The translations under genes were made by a program, and so were the position numbers. Positions 58,826-64,000 of a stretch of DNA of 64,000 nt are shown here, one piece after another. This DNA comes from Druceiella hillmani. Taxonomy: Eukaryota; Arthropoda; Insecta; Lepidoptera; Hepialidae. The DNA lies in the NCBI GenBank assembly GCA_039881145.1, contig JAYKKI010000004.1, positions 47,396,001 through 47,460,000 of the forward strand. Direction: 5' to 3'. The number at the start of each line of letters is the position of its first letter. Position 1 is the first letter of the stretch. Below the pieces are notes generated by a model. The model was not told the DNA's origin. It saw only the letters and a program-made list of their open reading frames with translations, and did no database searches.

Positions 58826-60083
58826 CTAGTCGAAGAGTGGGATCGGGGTTTCAGAGAAATAATTTATTTGTGGGAAGAGTTGGTAGGACGAGACGGAGAA
58901 AGCAAACTTTGGGAAGAAATTGGAGAAGGGATGAGCTGCAACTGAGGCATATGATTTTTTAACAGAAGGGACCAATTTGGACGCTTCCGCATAGGAAATA
59001 TCTCTTTCAGACATTTCGAACTTGATTTTTCTTTGTCTTTCGAATTCTGGACAATTTCTATCAGTGGAATCATGATTTCCACTGCAAAAGATACATTTTG
59101 CTTTGTCAAGAGGAAGTGGGCAGTTTCTCCCAACGTGACCTTGACCACATCGGAAACAACGCTCAGAAGATCGGCATTTGTCAGCAACATGTCCAAACCT
59201 ACAACACTTGAAGCACTGTATTGTAGGGAATTCATATTTTGAGACTGGAAGCGATGAATAAGCCATATATATCCGTTGGGGACGAACTTGGCCATCTAAA
59301 GGTAATGACCATCGTCTCAGACGGAAAATATTTAGGCTGGCCATCAATTATCTTTTTAAAATTTAAGCGGCGGACTTTAGTAACTTTACCGCACCCTTCA
59401 GGGACTTCTATATTATGTAAAACCTTCTCGCCAGACCAATCAACTGGAACATTGCGAACAATTCCCATACGACTGACGTTAAAGGAGGGGATAAACAATT
59501 TGTTTTGACCTGTGAAGGCAGAGTGATTAACGAATCGGTTGGCGGCATGAACAGATGAAAATTCCACCGAAATCCTGTTTCTGCCAATTTGTTTCACTCC
59601 ATCTCGTATAATTCCATCAACATTAAATTTTTTTAAAGAGGAACCAAATTTCACAGCATGGAATGAAAATCCGGAATTAGGCTGGTGTTCTTTTCTCTGA
59701 ACGTGAACGATAAATGGACCAACGTCCCCAGGGACGTATAAACGGCCCTCAAAAGGATTCGGAGGGAGAGAGGGAGGAGAAGAGGTCGGGGTTGGAGGAA
59801 GAGGTTTTGAATTTGCTTCTGAAAGAGGAGTGCGAGGGGTCTTTCGAGGGATTGTATCCTCTGTTTCAGTACATGAAGAATCAGAAGGATGAAAAGAGGG
59901 ATTATTCTTAAGCTTATTTTTTTTACAGTTGGGCCTTTTACAATTTTTATTTTTTCGTTTCAGTTCCTGTTGGGAATCCGAAACTGTAATAAAACTGGCA
60001 GGCGATGTAGGAGAAGCAAATTCATTGAAACATACAGGAGACTTAGAAGGGTCTGGGGGTTTCGGGGGAATAACTAAGTCCAT
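58826..60083 (-). pseudogene. ORF1 (gag-like, CCHC) of the RNase H-bearing element, one frameshift
   Basis: It opens MDLVIPPKPPDPSKSPVCFN at 60083, with a Pro/Ser-rich and Lys-rich N-terminus. An RRM-like or gag-like middle follows (LYVPGDVGPFIVHVQ, NRISVEFSSVHAANRFVNH, IPSFNVSRMGIVRNVPVDWS). A frameshift near 59290 moves the reading to the frame carrying three Cys/His knuckles: CFKCCRFGHVADKC, CFRCGQGHVGRNC and CIFCSGNHDSTDRNC. The C-terminus has the 'yaea.k......yasv' segment common in insect ORF1 proteins. Confidence 0.85.
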
Positions 60084-60357
60084 TTTCCCAAAAGATAACC
60101 AGAATCACAAAAATAAATAATAAAACAAATGAATAAAAGAACAAACTTACCGAGAACTGGATAAGACAATAAACGGGATACAGATAAAGTCAAAAATTAA
60201 ATGAAAATAAAAATAACACAAATCTAAATAAGTTATTGCAACAGATTAAGACTAAATATCACGAAAAAAGTAAAGAAATAATAGAGTTGCGAAAAACCTT
60301 TCCACTTTGTTTGACGGTTTCTATGGTAATCTCTTATCCGTTCTCGACGCACAGATT

Positions 60358-61700
60358 ATATGTATTTAAAACATTGACAGTACTAAGCCAATATGGATTG
60401 GTTTCAATGACCTCACTTATCGTGCGCGGACTCGGTTTCTAGGCGTTATTTTTCTAAGTTATGTAATATATAAATCATGTCTCAACTCTTATATTTATTT
60501 ATTGCATATTCTATAATATACGTAAAATTGCAACATACTTTTAGTAAATAGCCAATATTCATTTACTGTCGTAAAACACAAAGTGCACGTTAAGACTGAC
60601 GGCAATAACATTAGAATTAAAATAGCAATAAAAATGTTAATGAAATATTATCGCCTATATATAAAGTCAATATCGTATTTAATTTTTGTTTACTGTGTTT
60701 TTGAAATTAATTATTTGTACATTTATACACTAATACCTAATATGCAAATTCAAACACAAATTAATAAATATTGCCCATAAAAAAAAGTATATAAAATATA
60801 AAAGACTTGAAATTTGACTTTTATAGCCTTATGTTTACATTCATTTATTCCTTATGATATTAAAATCGTGCTTCAGAAAATAAAAGCAAATGATTAGCAT
60901 GATACAAATTACGCTTTTCGTAAAATGCATTCATCTCATAAGCAATATGTAATAAGTAGTAAATTTTCGAAATAGAAGAATACCTACATAAAATCCAAAT
61001 AATTCTTCAACGTCAGTAATATTAGCGATATTAAAAAAATATACTTCCAAAAAGAGAACACTCATTACATAATATTTTCAGCTTCGTTAACTTGCCAGTA
61101 TTAAAAAATGCGTTGTCATGTTGATAGTTGTGGCGCGAAAATAAAAACAAAAAACTATCAATTTAAACGAGGAAGGACGATACGATTTGTGTCTAGTTTG
61201 TTTTGTTTTAATTACGGTTAGACATAATAAAATAATTATTGATTTATTATAAAATATTACATTTGATGGTCTCTAATATAATAACCAGAGGTTGCTAAAG
61301 CAATGGATACTGGTGCTTAGTATTCCTATTTTATTTCGAAGTTACTAGGTAAGTGGTACGGCTAATTACATCTTTCTAATTCACTTCCATATTTTCGATC
61401 AAACAAATTTCACCATAGCGTATAAAACTTCAAGATGACTAATATTTACATCGTGTTCATTACATTATAGTAATTTAACGAGATATGTATTCTGCTCATA
61501 AAAGTAAATGAAATGGTAAATTAAATTACATTTTTTTTAGGTTTTAAAATATATTTTTGTTCTAATTTTATATTCATTTGAAAGTTTTACCTACAAAAAT
61601 TTGCCAGAATTCAAATTGAAGGCACATTTTTTATGGGAATTCCTTAAGGCATAATCTGATTGTTTTACCTCGAGTTAAATAAAGTATTACATATTTTTTT
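60358..61700. other. Intergenic and probable 5' region of the right-hand gene
   Basis: No coding sequence. A 10 bp-class inverted repeat (ttgatagtt ... aactatcaa) near 61121-61162 brackets a 'gtggcgcgaaaa' word, which could be part of a promoter. No TATA/Inr pair can be named with confidence. Confidence 0.35.
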
Positions 61701-61722
61701 CAGTATATATATTACTATAGTG

Positions 61723-63689
61723 ATGGATGAAGCAAGCATCAATGAACCATTACATCATAGTATAAGTCTGGAGGAGACTGAATCGGAAATAATAACTGCA
61801 TATATAGACTGGGAAACAGACTTTCGTATTAAGTGGATTAAGGAGAAATTATTAGCTTTTCTAGGAATTGAAGATGAGCAGATTTTCAAGAATATGTTAG
61901 AAGAAGAGGGAGTGAAGGATGGTATGACGAAATTCTTGCTTTCAAATATAAAAGGGACTGAGAGCAATCTTGTGAAACGAATGGTATATATTCACAAGAT
62001 ATTTATAGACAAATTGATACATGAAGAGAGAGAAGTTACAGAATGGAGTAAGTATGAAGTTTTATTTTGTTGAATATATTAGCTTATTAAAAATAGATAA
62101 CACTCTTTGCAAATGTATCCAGTAGTAAAGAAAGTAAAGTATATACATATATGACATAAATAAAAGAATTCTGTGCATTAACCTGACTATATTTGAACTG
62201 TTAAAATTAAATTTTGAATCACAAGTTTGTCAGCAAGTTTTTCAGGACTGGTTGAGAGAATTTTTAACATGTTTTACTAATTATGATGCACAGAATCACC
62301 AGCATGAAAGTAGACATGTTCATTCTTACAACCATACATATGAATAAACAAATTTTAAAAATTTCTATATTGAATAAGGTTAAAAATGTTTTTCTTGTAG
62401 TTTAAGTTTATTTATAAATTTTGTAAATTCTGATATCTTCATAAAGTTGATCTTGAATAGCTTATGAACTCTCATAATTTCTTCATGTCCATGTGTGTGT
62501 TTGTCCATATGTCACAACCTATAGTTGCAGATCTATGTACATATATTTCGCAAGTGTTTGTTTCAGATAAAGATTCCAATTAATATGTACCCTGTTTGAA
62601 ATATTTCTCTGAAAATGTGTTGGTTATGTAGAAAAACTTTTAATAAGTTCAAATTTCTTAAATGATTTCGGACTCTTCTAGAAAAGTTATTCAGCGTTAT
62701 TAAGCGATTTTGAAGAGAATTGCTCTGCCAGTTCTCTCCTAAATCTCTTAATAAATCTGAATAACTTTTTTATAATAACAAACAACTTTTCAGAGTTTTC
62801 CAGAGGTTTTCAGACAAAATAAGACCTCAAATTTTTATTATGTTTTCTGAAAGAATTATTCTGTGTGGCAGAGAAATATTTCTACCAGGGAAGCAAACAT
62901 TTTTTTGTATTTTTTAATGTACTGTTAGAAGTGGGAGTTGTTAGAAAGGTCTTTTTATAATGAAGTTCATGTTCTCTTTTCATTATTAGCCTCATTTATG
63001 ACCCCTTTAATCTTTCAAATATTAGTTAGAAGAAGCTGAAGAAATTCTACACACTTATTTACATTTCTTTTTATTTGTTTACATTTTCACATGTATTTTA
63101 CTAGAACTTTGAAATTAAATAATTTTGGTTAACTAGTATTGACAATTCAGAGACACAGACCATTATGGAACCATACTTTGTCCATGTTTTCTCTCTTTTT
63201 TTGTGTGGCTTTTTTATAAACTTCATGTAGAATTAATTATTGTGTACATAAATTTATAAATGTCTATAAATTTCACTAAAACTTAATAAAAAGTTTCACT
63301 AAAGAACTAAGTAATACTATTGTAATTTTGAGAAATCAAGCCATTTTCTTTTATGTAAAAGATACCAAATATGCTGTGTTTTCAAATTAAGGAATTATGT
63401 CTGTTTCTAATGATATATCATTTTAGTATTAGTTGAACATACTTGGTCTTCAAGATTGTATGAAACTTAGATTAAAATCTAACAGATGAATTTTTAGTTA
63501 CGTAAGATAATATTAAAACATTTTGATTATTTAATTTTGTTTTTATACATTTTTCATATTATTCAATATACACCACAGAAATTATTCCTCCACCACCTAG
63601 ACCACCAACGCCTGTTAAGAAAGGTAAGAAAGGGAAGAAAGGAGCAGTGGAGAAGACTAAAGGAAAAGAAGATAAGAAAAAAAAGAAAG
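61723..63689 (+). CDS. 5' end of an unidentified gene, two exons visible (61723-62047, 63579-63689), continues beyond the window
   Basis: A strong acceptor (atttttttcag) ends at 61703, so an untranslated first exon probably lies upstream. The ATG at 61723 opens MDEASINEPLHHSISLEETE. The exon ends GTTACAGAATGGA|gtaagt at 62047 (phase 1) and resumes at ccacag|AAATTATTCCTCC (63579), giving TEW-KIIPPPPRPPTPVKK and then a Lys/Gly-rich run, with a donor gtaatt at 63690 (phase 1). An alternative donor, aaag|gtaaga, lies at about 63624. The first exon is acidic and helical (FRIKWIKEKLLAFLGIEDEQ, KFLLSNIKGTESNLV). This is weakly reminiscent of N-termini of axonemal dynein heavy chains (DNAH10-like 'D.R..W...k...l.l.d..F...l'), but I cannot confirm the family. 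Conserved splice phases and protein-like composition support a real gene. Confidence 0.6.
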
Positions 63690-64000
63690 GTAATTTATTT
63701 GTCTATAGCTTCATTACGATTATTTTAAGGAAAGGTTAAAAACTTTTTTATATTACAAGTTTTTTACTCAATAAAGTTAGCTTATTAGTTTTTACTCAAT
63801 AAAGTTAGCTTATTCAATGAAAGAAAATTTGGTACGATTTGAAAAGCAAGTTTGTTACAAAACTTCTTAAGATTTGTATTAAATGACTGAGAAAAATATG
63901 TTTATTTGCAAACATATGCTAAATATTATTAGTTAATGGACTGAGTATTATTACACACCATAGTACGACATAAGAAAATATTTTGTTGGTTATATTTAAG

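Larger units (their letters stand above)
55264..60345 (-). mobile_element. Full-length RNase H-bearing non-LTR retrotransposon with perfect 12 bp target-site duplication
   Basis: The identical 12-mer gacgcacagatt lies at 55252-55263 and 60346-60357, enclosing 5082 bp of minus-strand retrotransposon. The 3' end carries an A-rich tail of (AAAG)-type (ctttctttcttt on the + strand at 55264-55275). Layout on the minus strand: 5' UTR of about 260 bp, ORF1 (60083 to 58826), ORF2 (58598 to 55552), and a 3' UTR of about 290 bp. Presence of an RNase H domain suggests the I/R1/LOA-Jockey side of the non-LTR tree. The exact clade is not resolved by eye. Confidence 0.88.

Noticed and set aside
58864..59295. 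143-codon minus-strand frame overlapping the second ORF1
   Set aside because: The overlapping frame at 58826-59347 carries three Cys/His knuckles; this one has none.

Overview
The window looks like AT-rich nuclear DNA from an insect, most likely a moth or butterfly. Three things point to Lepidoptera: a tandem family at 18.6-19.5 kb built around a 'cggatcgacgtgat...ggctacttttta' core, element ends of the form 'acgaagtcacgagtaaaagctagt', and a 'gggttccgtac/gtacggaaccct'-type repeat. These are recognised from memory, so the order-level call is an inference. There is no sign of bacterial operons, CRISPR arrays or phage genes.

Only two host genes are visible. The first (6375-16285, + strand) has a short signal-peptide exon, a 6 kb intron and one 3.8 kb exon. 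It encodes a secreted protein of 1313 residues with a single six-cysteine chitin-binding domain (CBM14/peritrophin-A type) and a very long Gln/Asn-rich tail, so it is probably a cuticle or extracellular-matrix protein. The second starts at about 61.7 kb on the + strand and runs off the right edge. Two exons are visible: an acidic N-terminus followed by a Pro-rich and Lys/Gly-rich stretch. An axonemal dynein heavy chain N-terminus is a weak possibility.

The rest is mostly a graveyard of transposable elements. From left to right: a non-LTR fragment (0.2-0.5 kb), a Ty1/copia Pol remnant (1.4-2.0 kb), a pogo/Tigger-derived element with terminal inverted repeats (2.7-3.3 kb), a mariner remnant (5.7-6.2 kb), a piggyBac-like pseudogene (7.0-8.3 kb, inside the intron, with a remarkable self-inverted breakpoint), a DDE_3 transposase tail (10.7-11.0 kb, also in the intron), and many small foldback and tandem repeats between 18 and 34 kb. 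Next come a degenerate protein of the insect 'SDGCxxQN...EKGHTQMEVDSxH' family flanked by 200 bp direct repeats and a 60 bp tandem array (33.7-37.8 kb), a complete-ended but gutted hAT element (38718-41059) with an 8 bp target-site duplication, and a minus-strand Ty3/gypsy element (41.8-47.2 kb) with LTR remnants.

Two nearly full-length non-LTR retrotransposons lie on the minus strand. An R1-clade element (50073-54865) sits inside an ACAT/ACGT/AT microsatellite. A second, RNase H-bearing element (55264-60345) is bounded by a perfect 12 bp target-site duplication.

The strongest leads for novelty are the 34-38 kb element with its flanking direct repeats, the microsatellite-seated R1-clade element, the piggyBac breakpoint hairpin, and the Gln/Asn-rich chitin-binding protein.
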